In this document: piece by piece, positions 10,189 through 22,906 of the stretch | Numbering within the stretch: position 1 is the stretch's first letter | Layout of the letters: the number at the start of each line of letters is the position of its first letter | Assembly: GCA_032209605.1 (NCBI GenBank) | Contig: JASFXZ010000040.1 | Coordinates: 1,984,001-2,048,000 of the forward strand | Length of the DNA: 64,000 bases | From: Mactromeris polynyma | Lineage: Eukaryota > Mollusca > Bivalvia > Venerida > Mactridae | Direction of reading: 5' to 3' | Position numbers and translations under genes: made by a program | Notes under the pieces: generated by a model | Seen by the model: only the letters and a program-made list of their open reading frames with translations | Database searches by the model: none | What the model was told of the DNA's origin: nothing

Positions 10189-12609
10189 TGCTTACACAAT
10201 AGTACATGTTGAGTCAGTTTAAATGACAGTCACAACGTGTTGTAAAAGTTGGTAATTTATTTAGAAATACTTTGATTTAAACTGCCATACGAGACCGTCA
10301 CGATTACATTAATTAAAATGATTGTCAACAGACACGCACCGATTCAAATTTATCGTTTTGCTTAATATTTTTTTATAAATAAAAACACTTCTTGATTCAA
10401 TATTTATGATTGAGTATTTGACGATGCGTCATTACGAAACACAGTGATTTTACAAATTCATCTTGACTTTGTTTTGTACTGCAAATTAATTACATTAATT
10501 AACTTATTAGGTGCAGCTCATCAGAGGCGACATTAAGAGATTTCCCATACAACAAATTAACTTCCAATTTAAACGCCTCTAGAGCATCAACCTGTCGAAA
10601 ATACATTTCTGTACAACAAAGTCCGGTATTACATTTTCAGACATGTTATAAAACTCGGTAAGGATCGAAAACACGTAGTTTGAAATTGTGCGCATGCGCT
10701 GTTCAAAGTTTACGGAATTCTATAAATATCTGATTGAAAACTTCGGGAAACAATAGTAATGTTATTTGTTTTTATTCTAAGACGTATTATGTCGTTACAA
10801 TAATTTATTGCCACACAGTTGTAGCTTGATACAATAGAGACGAGAACAATCGACATTGTTAATTAACACATTGACCTAATTGATATTGCATCAAATCGAA
10901 TTATTTGATGAATTATAGGGCGTAGAATGATCACATAATGAACGCAATATATCTTACAGTTGATGTACTCGTAACACTGAGGAAATTTAAACAACTACAC
11001 CACGAAGTTAATGATACAAGTCTGTTTGAACGTCCAGATCAGAGCAAAAATATGAAGTTCTGCTTCATTAAGTTAATGTGCCTGTTGAACTATGGTGATA
11101 TAGCCCCCAAAGTCATTTATCAGTGCACTATTTTTTTTAATGCAAACCATGTTCTATCGTTAAATATACATAAGCCATTAATTATCATCAATGATTGCAC
11201 ATTATTCTGACGTTAATCAGATTTCACATAAATTAAGACACAATAGGACAGTAGATACAGCCAGTTTAATCGTGAGACAAAATGATAGTGATAGAAAATT
11301 GAATGTATACACGTAGTTAATGTCGTGACCGATATTTGCTGACCCTTCGTGTGTTCAGGTAGCCTAGCTAGTGTTATATGAGAAGTGTTACAGTAGTTTA
11401 GGTCTCTTTTCAATTTGACTGAAGGCAAATTTCATCGTACCAGTTCATTTCATAGAAAACAACATTAGTGTGCTTTGATGATAGCCAGAAGGTCGATTGA
11501 ACTATATTGTTGTACTTAACTTTGCAAATAAATACACTGTGCCATTCACTTCGCTTTTCTAAAATATACTACCATTGCTGCTACTTGTATGCTTGTGAGA
11601 AACTATGAAAGCTTTCTATGACTTAGAATTTGGAAAGGTGATAACAAATATATGCCCACGATGTATGTACAGTGGATATAACATAATCTCGGATAAATTT
11701 TACTTTAAACTTGGTAATTCATGATTTTTCATTGAAGTCTGATATTTTACTAATTTACAAAAAGCACTGACATGTACCGCTATTCACCCGCTAGTGATTC
11801 ATTTTGTACACAATCAGACTGACTGGTGTGCGGTGTATTGTAACATATTTAGCTCGGCATTGGATCGGAGAAAAGCAAAGTACAAGTTTTAGCCAAACCG
11901 GCTTCACTAGCATTTCAGATGATATTAAAGACTTATAAGTGTACAACATTTGCTGTTAACAACAAGAAAAACCACTGGCAGAAGAAGAGCATTGAATAAA
12001 TAATAAAGACGCCATAGTATACTCAATATAAGAAACAAAGCATCATTTCATCTTGTGTAATTGAAAATGGTCAACCATTAAGTTAACAGTTTGTCATCAT
12101 TGTTGAAAGCGAAAATGGATCTAAAATATTGATGGTTTTTTATTATAGGAATATATATGTCATTTTGACTCATGGGCGTATATGTAAAGGTATGTACTTG
12201 GTAGTTACGTCATTATTATCGGAGATTCGTAACATTAAACTTGTGATCACTTTTACACATGTCTTTAATGTGATATTTAGATGTTTTACTTATATATCAA
12301 GTCAACTATACATGTTTACAGTTTGTTTACATATCTCAGTTCATGTAAAACATGACAACATGAGTACATAATATACAAAGTACTAATACAATAGTAAAGA
12401 GACAATTACAATAAGAAAATGCATCATGCACAAGAAACACAATTGTACAATACATGTACATATAGTTATGATAAACAAATTTTGCGCGAGAAGGTATTTT
12501 TATTCTAATTATGTTTAAAATATGTATACAAGAAAAATATATTATTTTCGGCCGTTTCAAGACTGGCATTTATTTTAATTTAAAAATAATTTCTTTAATG
12601 AGAACACAG
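10189..12609. other. AT-rich intergenic sequence
   Basis: No supported gene or repeat. Short ORFs (for example 10938-11210 plus and 12129-12371 plus) have no recognisable domain and no splice context that I trust. Confidence 0.5.
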
Positions 12610-13194
12610 AGTTTCTTTGTTTTATTTTGTTATCAAAGTATTGGCCAACGAGTAATTCATTCTTGAATTGTTAAAGTGATCACATTCGAGTAGGTAGTGA
12701 AATTCGTTACCAATACCATTTTGTTCACATAAATGACTATTTCTTAAATCAAATTCAACTCCTTCCCAGCTTAATTTTTTCTACCGGAAGTCGATTATTT
12801 CTGGTCCTAATTTGATCATATATCTTAAATACGTGGGTGGAATTTTGACTAAATAATTCTCAAACTTAAACTAAGTTTTAATGAATCTACATAATTTACA
12901 TTTACTTGAAGAATTAAGAATAAAAAAACTGTCGTCAATACAAAGGTCGCTTAGGTGTTGTTTGATTGAACATTTGAGCCATTTGTGGTTTGGAAAATTA
13001 TGACTTTCCCATAGATTTATCAGTCCATATTTCAAAAATATTGCTTTAACATTTCTTACCCATTCAAATATGTTGACGTTGTTTAAGTGGGTGAAATTAC
13101 CTAATGTAATATTGTAAAGTGATACACAAAGTTTTGGCGTTTCTGGAATAATGAATATGCGAACATACGCCTCCCAAACAAGTGGCATCGTCAT
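12610..13194 (-). pseudogene. decayed non-LTR retrotransposon ORF2 C-terminal region
   Basis: Minus-strand reading gives NIFEWVRNVKAIFLKYGL, then NLWESHNFP and KCKLCRFIKT, a TAG, then in the same register FKFENYLVKIPP, another stop, and CEQNGIGNEFHYLLECDHFN. The last part is the C..C...E.HxxxxC zinc-knuckle-like motif that follows the reverse transcriptase in many animal non-LTR elements. At least two in-frame stops make it dead. No catalytic YxDD motif is in the fragment. Confidence 0.65.
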
Positions 13195-13423
13195 TAGCGT
13201 ACAACCAAACCGATTGTCATTGCAGCATTACGCGATGATACGATCGACATGTTCCGTCATAAACATTGTATCGTAAATCAAGTCACTTAAATTGAATCAA
13301 ATGTACACTTTTAGAGTTTAATAATATTTGTACATACTCACAACACCTGCAACAGCATAATCCAAATGTTAACTCGGACGAATTTATACCTCTTAGTACC
13401 TTATGTTCAACAAAACAAACATG

Positions 13424-14175
13424 TTGACATAGTGACGTGTTATATGGTGGCTTATCGACACGCAAACACGTTGACATAGTGACGTGTTATATGGTGGCTT
13501 ATCGACACGCAAACACGTTGACATAGTGACGTGTTATATGGTGGCTTATCGACACGCAAACACGTTGACATAGTGACGTGTTATAGGGTGGCTTATCGAC
13601 ACGCAAACACGTTGACATAGTGACGTGTTATAGGGTGGCTTATCGACACGCAAACACGTTGACATAGTGACGTGTTATAGGGTGGCTTATCGACACGCAA
13701 ACATGTTGACATAGTGACGTGTTATATGGTGGCTTATCGACACGCAAACATGTTGACATAGTGACGTGTTATATGGTGGCTTATCGACACGCAAACATGT
13801 TGACATAGTGACGTGTTATAGGGTGGCTTATCGACACGCAAACACGTTGACATAGTGACGTGTTATAGGGTGGCTTATCGACACGCAAACACGTTGACAT
13901 AGTGACGTGTTATAGGGTGGCTTATCGACACGCAAACACGTTGACATAGTGACGTGTTATATGGTGGCTTATCGACACGCAAACACGTTGACATAGTGAC
14001 GTGTTATAGGGTGGCTTATCGACACGCAAACATGTTGACATAGTGACGTGTTATAGGGTGGCTTATCGACACGCAAACATGTTGACATAGTGACGTGTTA
14101 TAGGGTGGCTTATCGACACGCAAACATGTTGACATAGTGACGTGTTATATGGTGGCTTATCGACACGCAAACACG
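13424..14175. repeat. 47-bp minisatellite, 16 copies
   Basis: Exactly 16 units of 47 bp (752 bp) with no length changes. The unit starts TTGACATAGTGACGTGTTAT. Copies differ almost only at two places, TATATGG versus TATAGGG and AACACG versus AACATG. Confidence 0.98.
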
Positions 14176-14340
14176 CCACATTGCTTGTATACGTATGTAT
14201 TTATACCGAGAAATGCCAAAAGCATGCCTTATTAGCAAAGAACATGTTCAGTTTGGTATCACCAGCCTGCACTCCTCTTGTTGCGGTTTGAAATTCGTGA
14301 AACATGAGATAAACCATCGACAAACACATGATGCATGTTG

Positions 14341-14473
14341 CTGTCATTAAAGGTATTTATGGCTCACGTTTCGTAACGTTTTGCGATTTGGTTCCCCGTG
14401 TGCAGTCAATGTGATACGGTGGGCAAGGGATACAATACAAAACGTTCGCGACTGTTAGCTGTAACTGAACACA
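14341..14473 (+). mobile_element. MITE, TGCGTTCAGT family, copy 1
   Basis: A ~130-bp element sharing TAAAGGTATTTATGGCTCAC, CGTTTCGTAACG, TTTGGTTCCCCGTG and GGATACA with 33351-33487 and 46009-46141. The terminal repeat is eroded in this copy. Family not recognised. Confidence 0.7.
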
Positions 14474-15320
14474 AGGCTTGATAATGTTATATGTGAGCTA
14501 CCCGCAGTGAATCCTCAGTAATAAGACCACCATTGAATCTTAAGAATATCAGTCTGTAAACGGGGATTAACGGTATTTCAAAATATAAAATCAAGACTCA
14601 TGTGCGTCTGAAAACATATTTGTTCATGTATAAAACCTAATATTTTCACAATTGATTAGTAACGATAGAAATTTCATAATGCGCCAAATATAATCTTTGT
14701 TCAGACATAATTGTTAAGTCATGCTATTTTGTCATGTGATGAAAGTCTTGTGATTTTCTAAATGTTGTTGAGTTTTTTTTAAATTTAATGGATCGGTGTA
14801 TGTTTAAAACGATTGTCACGAATCACATGTTACGCAAGTTAACTCATGCTTGGATAACGGATTGCCAATCGTGTATATTTATCTATTTACAGCTCGTATT
14901 GATTTCTGTACAATAGTAATACATTTTAATATTTTCATCTATATGTCAATTCTGACAAGTTTTTCTTAAACATGTCTTAAATCTGTACCAGAGCGTGTAA
15001 GTGCGCTATATATTGGTGATATATTGTCAAATTGATATTATGTATCTGTATACGAATATGTGTACAATGTATTTGAAGTTAGGAAATACAAAGAAGTCAT
15101 AATTGTTCTTAAATTGAGCATCAATAATACTGAATGGTTTGAACTGATCGGATCGGTATTGAAAACATATGTGGATGACACAGTTCCTTTTATATATAAC
15201 CGAAATTAAATACAATGTATAGAACAAGACATATGATACAACCCAAACCCGAGACATTTCAGCTCATCTTAAACATCAATAACATATCAAGAAGAACTGT
15301 CAGGCACCGAACAAGATGTA
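14474..15320. other. AT-rich intergenic sequence
   Basis: Nothing recognisable. The minus-strand ORF at 15027-15257 is unsupported. Confidence 0.5.
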
Positions 15321-16410
15321 CGTAACACAGGATAGTTCAGCTGCCACAGAACTACACCAAACTATCAACAACATACTAACATAACACAGGATAGTTCAGC
15401 TGCCACAGAAATACATCAAACTATCAACAACATACTAACATAACACAGGATAGTTCAGCTGCCAAAGAACTACATCAAACTATCAACAAGATACTAACAT
15501 AACACAGGATAGTTCAGCTGACACAGAACTACAACAAACTATCAACAATATACTAACAACACAGGATAGTTCAGCTGCCAACAAACTACATCAAACTATC
15601 AACAAGATACTAACATAACACAGGATAGTTCAGCTGCCAAAGAACTACAACAAACTATCAACAATATACTAACATAACACAGGATAGTTCAGCTGCCAAA
15701 GAACTACATCAAACTATCAACAAGATACTAACATAACACAGGATAGTTCAGCTGCCACAGAACTACAACAAGCTATCAACAATATACTAACATAACACAG
15801 GATAGTCCAGCTGCCACATAACTACATCAAACTATCAACAATATACTAACATAACACAGGATAGTTCAGCTGCCACAGAACTACATCAAACTATCAACAA
15901 TATACTAACATAACACAGGATAGTTCAGCTGCCAAAGAACTACATCAAACTATCAACAAGATACTAACATAACACAGGATAGTTCAGCTGCCACAGAACT
16001 ACAACAAGCTATCAACAATATACTAACATAACACAGGATAGTCCAGCTGCCACATAACTACATCAAACTATCAACAAGATACGTACATAACACAGGATAG
16101 TTCAGCTGCCACAGAACTACATCAAACTATCAACAAGATACTAACATAACACAGGATAGTTCAGCTGCCACAGAACTACATCAAACTATCAACAATATAC
16201 TAACATAACACAGGATAGTTCAGCTGCCAAAGAACTACATCAAACTATCAACAAGATACTAACATAACACAGGATAGTTCAGCTGCCACAGAACTACAAC
16301 AAGCTATCAACAATATACTAACATAACACAGGATAGTCCAGCTGCCACATAACTACATCAAACTATCAACAAGATACGTACATAACACAGGATAGTTCAG
16401 CTGCCACAGA
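15321..16410. repeat. 59-bp minisatellite, 19 copies with higher-order structure
   Basis: TAACACAGGATAGTTCAGCT recurs from 15323 to 16383 at 59-bp steps, with one 2-bp loss near 15557. A rarer variant (GATAGTCCAG with CATAACTAC) occurs at ~15793, 16029 and 16324, each time preceded by the same two variant units. A three-unit block has therefore been copied within the array, at spacings of four and five units. Confidence 0.97.
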
Positions 16411-16916
16411 GCTGTAACGACGTTTAAACTCGATCTGTACAAAGCACATGACATTTCTGTTCACGCAAATATTCAACAATATAGTTCAAAGTTACAATTT
16501 TAAACTACAAAACAGTTTTAGTGATGATCTTCATAACGATTTAATTGATAAACAACTTGATAAAAGTGACCGTTCTTTGTTTCAATAGAAACATACTTCA
16601 TGAATTTATGTTATTTTTGATTTTTTATATAAGGAATTAACCATGTACCAATTATGTGCGTTTCGCGTAAAACTTTATACAATAATTTTTCACGAAACGT
16701 TAACATCTGTAAAACATTACATTTTAAATGTGTACGCTCATTTAATATACCAGCTGATTTGTTTGCTTATTGTTGTTCGCTAAATATAGCAGAACATGTT
16801 GAATATATGTTTCAAGGGAGACAACCGCATAGGTAACCATATTCATATAACCGCTGCTTAATTTCTCCTGATTGCTGGCAAGTCGAATTATAGAAACATA
16901 TTTGTATAGGGTTTAA
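16411..16916. other. intergenic sequence
   Basis: Nothing recognisable. Confidence 0.5.
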
Positions 16917-17200
16917 CATCTTACCATTATTGTGTCAATTATTGGGAGACGATGGCTACTTGTAGAAGATATTGTGCTGCCACATGACAAATCCACGATG
17001 TAGACACGTGACATGGTACCATGTTCAGTCATATGAACCGGACACCGGCCAATCAATCCTAGTTTTACCCTTGTAATGCCAACCGTAGAAAAGAGATGTG
17101 CCTCTGCCATTTTTCACGACTTTGCTGTCGCGACCGGGGATCGAACCCGAGACCTTTCGTACCTTAGACGAACACTCTATATACCACTGTGCCTTTGGTC
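16917..17200 (-). mobile_element. tRNA-derived SINE
   Basis: On the minus strand the head has an A-box-like CACAGTGGTATATAGAGTG and a B box, GGGTTCGATCCCCGG, in tRNA spacing. A body of ~200 bp follows, ending near CCCAATAATTGACACAATAA. The arms do not fold as a good functional tRNA as far as I can tell by eye, and the attached body argues for a SINE. Confidence 0.6.
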
Positions 17201-17317
17201 TGGTTAAGCGAATACCGTAAGGCGCTCCTATCGGAAGATAATATGCAAAATCAATGATCTATCCTAATATTGTTGTTTCTGAATAATTACATCGATAACA
17301 AGAAAAATCATGAAAAT

Positions 17318-17612
17318 TGATCGTTGGCGCAATTTGAAGGTTAAGATTTGTTAAAAAATGCCGAGATGTTAAGATTGCTGGTCATTCAAGATCCGAAATG
17401 AATTTCGAAATTCACCGAAATTCAGTGGATTTCTTAAAGGTAACGTACCCCTTATCGAAAGGTTAACCAATCATCGTCAAGGTTACAAACGTTGTTCGGT
17501 TGAAGAGAAGTTGGTTTAGTGGTTTACCTATGATTTCATTCGTTTACACAACACTGATATGCAAATAGCAAAGCTATGTTAGTACGGCTGCGCCTAAAAT
17601 CAACCATAACTA
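17318..17612 (+). repeat. ~290-bp dispersed element, copy 1
   Basis: Matches the reverse complement of 58226-58566 over its length, with GCAATTTGAAGGTTAAG, AATGCCGAGATGTTA, ACCCCTTATCGAAA, GGTTGAAGAGAAGTTGGTT and CATGTTAGTACGG-like blocks. The palindrome-like ACCGAAATTCAGTGG lies inside. Likely a non-autonomous transposon of unknown family. Confidence 0.75.
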
Positions 17613-19111
17613 CAACAATATGAATCTAAAATGAGTATGAGGAGAAGTCAAACATTCGACATACTGATCTAGACTATGAAAACAATTGAGAAGTACGCCG
17701 ATAAAAAGTATTACCTGTCTCATGACCGGAACAATCACATTCATATTCAACAACATTTTCAATGCATTACGTCTCGGTATATTGTTGTACATGTATTGCT
17801 TTTAAATTACAAACCTGAAATAAAATTTCTTAGAACAAGTCAATAATGCTCTCTGCTCGCGGTTATCCTATTATGAAATTGAAACAACATTTCGGCTTGT
17901 ATCTTGACATAGTTCACGAATTCGAGGGTGAAAATGAAAACCGACATTCAGCGAGTTCATAACCGCTAACTTAATCGACGTTTTGAAATAACGCTTTGAA
18001 ATAATGCTTCATTTCCCTTCTTTAGAAGCTTTCATTTAACTTCCATTTAAGTCGATACAGGCTGCCGTGCTGACTTCAGTCATGTGAAATATATTTCCTG
18101 TCGTTTTGAAGGTGTACGCAGTTTATCGGTTGTTGTTGTTCAATTATTTATGGCGGTCCTTTGAGATCAACCCGTTATATACACAGTACATTTAAAAACG
18201 CAACTCTAAACATGACTTACCTAGGGATGCAACGTAAGAAACTTAACATGATATTATGTATCAGACAAATGACTTTCGATTGTGAACTGCAGCCGAATTA
18301 CCATAAAGAACGTAGTTACATTTCTCAATCTTGATTCGAATCTACGACTATCAGATGGACCGTGCTGTACACACTGTGTTAATTGAGCGATATTTGATAT
18401 TTTCTACTGATGAATCGGACTCAGTATTTACATACGTAATTGACGCCATTAAAACGCATTTATTCGAACACTTTATAGAACCAACTGTCAAATGCGTGTT
18501 ACATTTCTCTGTGTGTTAATTCTTGTTCAAAACTTGATTAAACTCGAGACCAATTATTTTTTATGTCATTATTGATTAATTTTATGAAATTATGTTTGAG
18601 AAATAAAGAATAGTTTTGCCTTTGTAATGTCACTTTATCTTTATGTACAGTTTTTTGGTTGCGGTTTTAATGTCATTGAGTATAGCTGTTACCTAGTAGT
18701 GCTTGGATTCGTCTACCGTTTACTTATTGAAAGTATTTGAAGACAGCTACCAGTCTAACAAACATGCTATCTGGCCTGCAGTACAGTTTGTGAAGATAAC
18801 TTGTTAACATGCATTGTACTTGTGAGTTATTCATTCTAAATCATGTTGCTGTTGTCATGTACGACAGAGTGGTGTAGATATGTGGAAAACAAACATTATG
18901 ACAAGTTATTTATGGTACAGTGGACATAAATAATCGTTGTTATTAACAGTAAATGAAAATAAACAACTTGTCTAATGTTTGTAACCTACTGCACTACATT
19001 CTCCGAGTCGTCTGTGTCATTATCTAGTTCTATTCCGCCACATGTCCTTGATTATATGTATATGTCTGCAATCGAGCATTCAGACACACATACTATGCAT
19101 GAAATCCATGT
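17613..19111. other. intergenic sequence
   Basis: Nothing recognisable beyond AT-rich sequence. Confidence 0.5.
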
Positions 19112-19166
19112 CACACACACACACACGCACGCACGCACACGCACACATACACACACACACACATAC
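19112..19166. repeat. CA dinucleotide microsatellite
   Basis: Interrupted CA run with CG and TA variants. The overlapping small ORFs on both strands are artefacts of it. Confidence 0.95.
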
Positions 19167-20696
19167 AGTCTACTGCAAATAACTACACTAATATTTCCGT
19201 AGGAAATTTTCACGTCATCGAAAGTTTGTGGTTGTTTAGACGCTAACAATTTATTTTCTCTTTGCAGATAATAACTATGTATGCATTGTCGGACAGTTGG
19301 TGAGTGAACACATATTTAAGAACTCCATGGATACTAGATGATATACGTTAAGTTATACTGAGACACCATCTGGCACGATGTCTGTAGGAGGACAAGAATA
19401 GAGGTATATATTGTTTATATAACATCAAAGAAGTGCAACTGAACAAATAAGATTCAGATATAATTTCCACTATAACTCTGCTTATCTAGCTAAACCAATC
19501 AAATGGTGTGTTTGTAAAACTCCCCCAATGAACACAAGAACAGCATTCACCGTGACCTTGTTCTTTTTGTTCTACTATAGCTGTTATATAAATGATGTTC
19601 AGTTGTGAACGTCGAGGTCAGTGAGCAAATGTTCAAAACATATAAGATGTATAAATGGATTGATTTTCCATGTTCTCATTGCAAATATGTCAAGTGTGTT
19701 TTGTACCTGAAGAACAAGGTGATCATATGTAGGTGTATGTTACGAGTCATTCACATTCACCATTATTTGTCGGTGCTCATCCCCTGTATTCATGAATTGA
19801 ATTCCATGTATCTTTTTGCTTCGTTTTATTATTAATGTTTCACAACACCGTAAGGACAACTTCAATTTAGCTTACCAATTTTATTTTTAAAGAAGTGGAC
19901 ATACATATGATATACTATGTTGATCAGCGATGATATTTATCTATTTAAACTGCAAAATAGCAAGATGACATATTTGGTAAAAGAAACAATTTAACGCATA
20001 TTGGTCGATGGTTATCAGTAACTTCTGTTTAGTCTTTGATTTTTTTTCCATCGAAGACATTATTTGCTGTTTACAAAGTACGTCTTAGTTGACCTTGTGG
20101 CGATTTCCGTAAATTGCCGATGTGCCTCCGTCATTGTCCGTGTGCAATTTAACTATTCATCAGAGCACAAATGCATACGCAACTACAACAATAACTAATC
20201 AAATTTAAAACTGCGATCACGTGATGCGACGTCACCGATTTATGTGCACTTGTCGAATGCAATCAGCGAGATCGGCAGTCAACAAAAGTAAACAAACACA
20301 TGCTTAACTAGGTTAAACAAACTGGTCGATAAGATAAGAACTTCCTGCTTTTTTGCATCGATATTAAATCTCCTGGAATTTGATGGGACAGTAGAAATAT
20401 ATAAATAATTATGTTTTAGGGTATACCTCAATATGGGAATATTCTGGATAATGTAGTTGTTTCGAAACGTGTGTATTTTCGACCCTTATTGTGACGTTTA
20501 CAGTTTAATGTTATATAACCTAAAAGTAGGATAATTCTTCTTGGTACCAAATTAAATTAAATACATTGTAGACTATCCAGTGTATGACGATAATGCTTCA
20601 ATGCAGAAGGTCGGTCAGTACTTGTTTGTGTATATGAAAAGTTTCTCCTGTGCACTGCGGTAACTGGTTCACATGTCCGTACCAATGATGTAGTAT
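19167..20696. other. intergenic sequence
   Basis: Nothing recognisable. Confidence 0.5.
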
Positions 20697-21000
20697 TGTT
20701 TGTTTCTATATATGTATAAGTGCATGTATTTTTGCTTATTGTATGTGTAAATGTTTAAGTAATGTAAATGTTTATGTACAAGTATGTTAATGTACCAATG
20801 GGTCTATTATCTTCTGGTATATTTGTTCTCATGTTTGTCCTAGTGTATGTATATGTGCAAGTATGTATGTTAATTGTATGTGTAAATGTATGTTAATTGT
20901 ATGTGTAAATGTATAAATAATGTAAATGTTTATATAAAAGTATGTTTATATGTACCACATGGGTCTATGACCTTCTGGTTGTTTGGAAATAAAATTGTAA
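20697..21000 (+). repeat. duplicated 3'-end-like segment with AATAAA
   Basis: Two diverged copies of GTATGTGTAAATGT ... AAATGTTTAT ... ATGGGTCTAT ... CTTCTGG lie in tandem. The second is followed by GTTTGGAAATAAAATTG, with AATAAA at 20988. The pattern resembles the 3' UTR of a retroposon, but no coding part is attached. Confidence 0.4.
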
Positions 21001-21776
21001 ACTTGCAAAACTTGCATTGTTATTAAGAAGACAGAGATTTCAGAATGATCACAACAATGGATTATTCACATTATAATTGAGCTTTAGCAAGGATAAAAAG
21101 ATCTCACTTATTTAAAGAGTTTGTTTAACGAACGCAAGTTGACTAGAGTTTCAGAAAGTTCATTTCAGTAGCTGCTAATGTTATAACACATCTTGGTAGA
21201 CCTAGTTATTGTATTGTTAGTCTAGACATTGTGTGAAATATCAGTTTGAATTTGATATTGTTTCTAAACAAAGTGTCGACTTGTGTGAAGAAAATACAGA
21301 CTGATCAGCGTAAACTATCAGACATTTGAAACAATTGCAATGACGAATTAGATTTCAGACAGGATGGAGACTAATTAATCATGCTTAGTTTTCTCAGAAC
21401 TTAAATATAAACAATGCAGACAAAGCGTTAGTAATATGATAAATATTACATAAATTCTCATTTAAGTCATCGTAAAAAGAATCAGACGACCCTCGGCCAA
21501 AAATGTCCATAAATCAGTTCACATTTGAGGCATAAACAAACTAGACTTGCCAGCATTTTGCAGTTTGTCACATAGAGCCATTGAGAAGAAAATAGTGCTG
21601 CACGTGTATGAAGTCTGTCAATACGAATGTTTTCGAACAGTCTTACAAACAAAACAGTAGAAACTAGCCATGTTGTTGAAGCGCTGCATGGTCACGTGAT
21701 GGAGCACATGACACACAAAGTTTACGTCTCACACCGCATGTTTTTGTCTTGGGCAATTTTGTGGGGGGTTTTCTGG
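21001..21776. other. intergenic sequence
   Basis: Nothing recognisable. Confidence 0.5.
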
Positions 21777-22040
21777 GGCCTTATTCACAATCATTTTAAG
21801 ACTGAAACTCAGACTAAGATTTTAAATTTGCAAAATTTATATAAAATTTTACCATACTTTTGTTTTCATTAAATCGAAAAGAACGAAATTTTGTCTGAAT
21901 ACTTTTTATTACCCATTTTACACTTTAGACAGTTCTTGTGAAAATCTGTAGTGTACTAGCAACCTAGGACCAAAAAGAACATTTAACATTTTAAAGTCTA
22001 AGTCTGAGTTTCAGTCTGAACATGTTTGTGAATAGTTGGC
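21777..22040. mobile_element. MITE with ~45-bp inverted repeats
   Basis: The left end (TTATTCACAATCATTTTAAG then ACTGAAACTCAGACTAAG) is the imperfect reverse complement of the right end (AGTCTAAGTCTGAGTTTCAG then TCTGAACATGTTTGTGAATA). The ~170-bp centre is AT-rich and non-coding. Exact ends and target duplication are not clear. Confidence 0.6.
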
Positions 22041-22384
22041 TTATTACGAAATAATTCATTCTATTAAAGACGCTCGTGTTTTATAGAATAAGATTATAAA
22101 TTTAGAACCCGTTTATCTACATTGTGTTGTTAATCAGACCGATTTCATCCTGCTTATTTCATACCAGCAAACAGAAAAGGACATCATATAAACAGTTGTG
22201 TCCTTGAATGACGAATATTCTATCCTGATGTTTAGACATCTCCTTACAAACACATCACAGAAAGTGGCAGGATAAAGTCCCTTTAAAGCGTGATATAACA
22301 ACATAAAACTGTCGTTATAATGCTTTGTATATTTGCTTAACATAGTTTGGACAGTAAAACAAAAGGTGTTAAATATGTTTCTTT

Positions 22385-22390
22385 TTTATT
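22385..22390 (-). terminator. candidate polyadenylation signal AATAAA
   Basis: First canonical AATAAA about 200 bp beyond the stop codon of the 22.6 kb secreted-peptide gene, on the same strand. Confidence 0.4.
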
Positions 22391-22590
22391 GCATGTTTCG
22401 CAGCCATGTTTCGTATCACATTTGGGTACAGTTAATTTCTCATCTTTGTAGTTTCTTACATATAAACAGTTCTTGTGTCTGTGTTATTATCCATCGACGT
22501 CTTATAGTGTATAATGATTAAAAAACCTGCTTTAGCAAACATATGACCAAACACCAAGTCCGATGATTAACTTCATCGTCTTTAACATTC

Positions 22591-22905
22591 TCAATTAATA
22601 GGTAGTGGATAAATTCCTCTACCACGACGGTCCAGACCGTTGGCGTGTCTCTCGCCTATACCAGCACCGCCCCAAACAGGCAGTCCATTACTGCCACCCC
22701 GACCAGCAAAATAGTCCTGTCTCCCAGATCCAGCTCCCATAGATTGAAATCCGGAATTGAAGGACGACAATGGGACGAATGATTCACGCATCGTTGTGCC
22801 TCTCATGGCTCCAGTAGATGGGAACATTCTTCCCATTCCGAACATCTGACACGAAACTTGAGTCAGACATATGGCAAGGAAGCAAGTTGCAATAATCGCC
22901 TTCAT
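22591..22905 (-). CDS. small secreted Gly/Met/Arg-rich protein
   Basis: A 104-residue ORF. Residues 1-19 (MKAIIATCFLAICLTQVSC) form a signal peptide, with likely cleavage before Gln20. The mature chain starts QMFGMGRMFP, is rich in Gly, Met, Arg and Ser, has no cysteine, and carries GGAGIGERHANG at 79-90 followed by a dibasic RR at 93-94. The frame is open nine codons further upstream, but TTGTTGTTTTACAG ends one base before the chosen ATG, a strong splice acceptor, so translation should start here. The 80-residue protein at 37.9 kb shares the GGAGxGExxAxG motif, the small size and the intron position, so they are likely paralogues. Role unknown; a secreted matrix or peptide precursor is possible but unproven. 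Confidence 0.75.
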   Translation of the reverse strand: MKAIIATCFLAICLTQVSCQMFGMGRMFPSTGAMRGTTMRESFVPLSSFNSGFQSMGAGSGRQDYFAGRGGSNGLPVWGGAGIGERHANGLDRRGRGIYPLPIN

Positions 22906-22906
22906 C

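Noticed and set aside
13424..14175. CRISPR-like array
   Set aside because: The 47-bp units abut without unique spacers, and the genome is eukaryotic; it is a minisatellite.
15321..16410. CRISPR-like array
   Set aside because: 59-bp units vary at the same few sites and have no spacers.
16917..17200. functional tRNA gene on the minus strand
   Set aside because: A and B boxes are present but a ~200-bp SINE-like body is attached and the cloverleaf is poor by eye.
19052..19249. small ORFs on both strands
   Set aside because: Read through a CA microsatellite.
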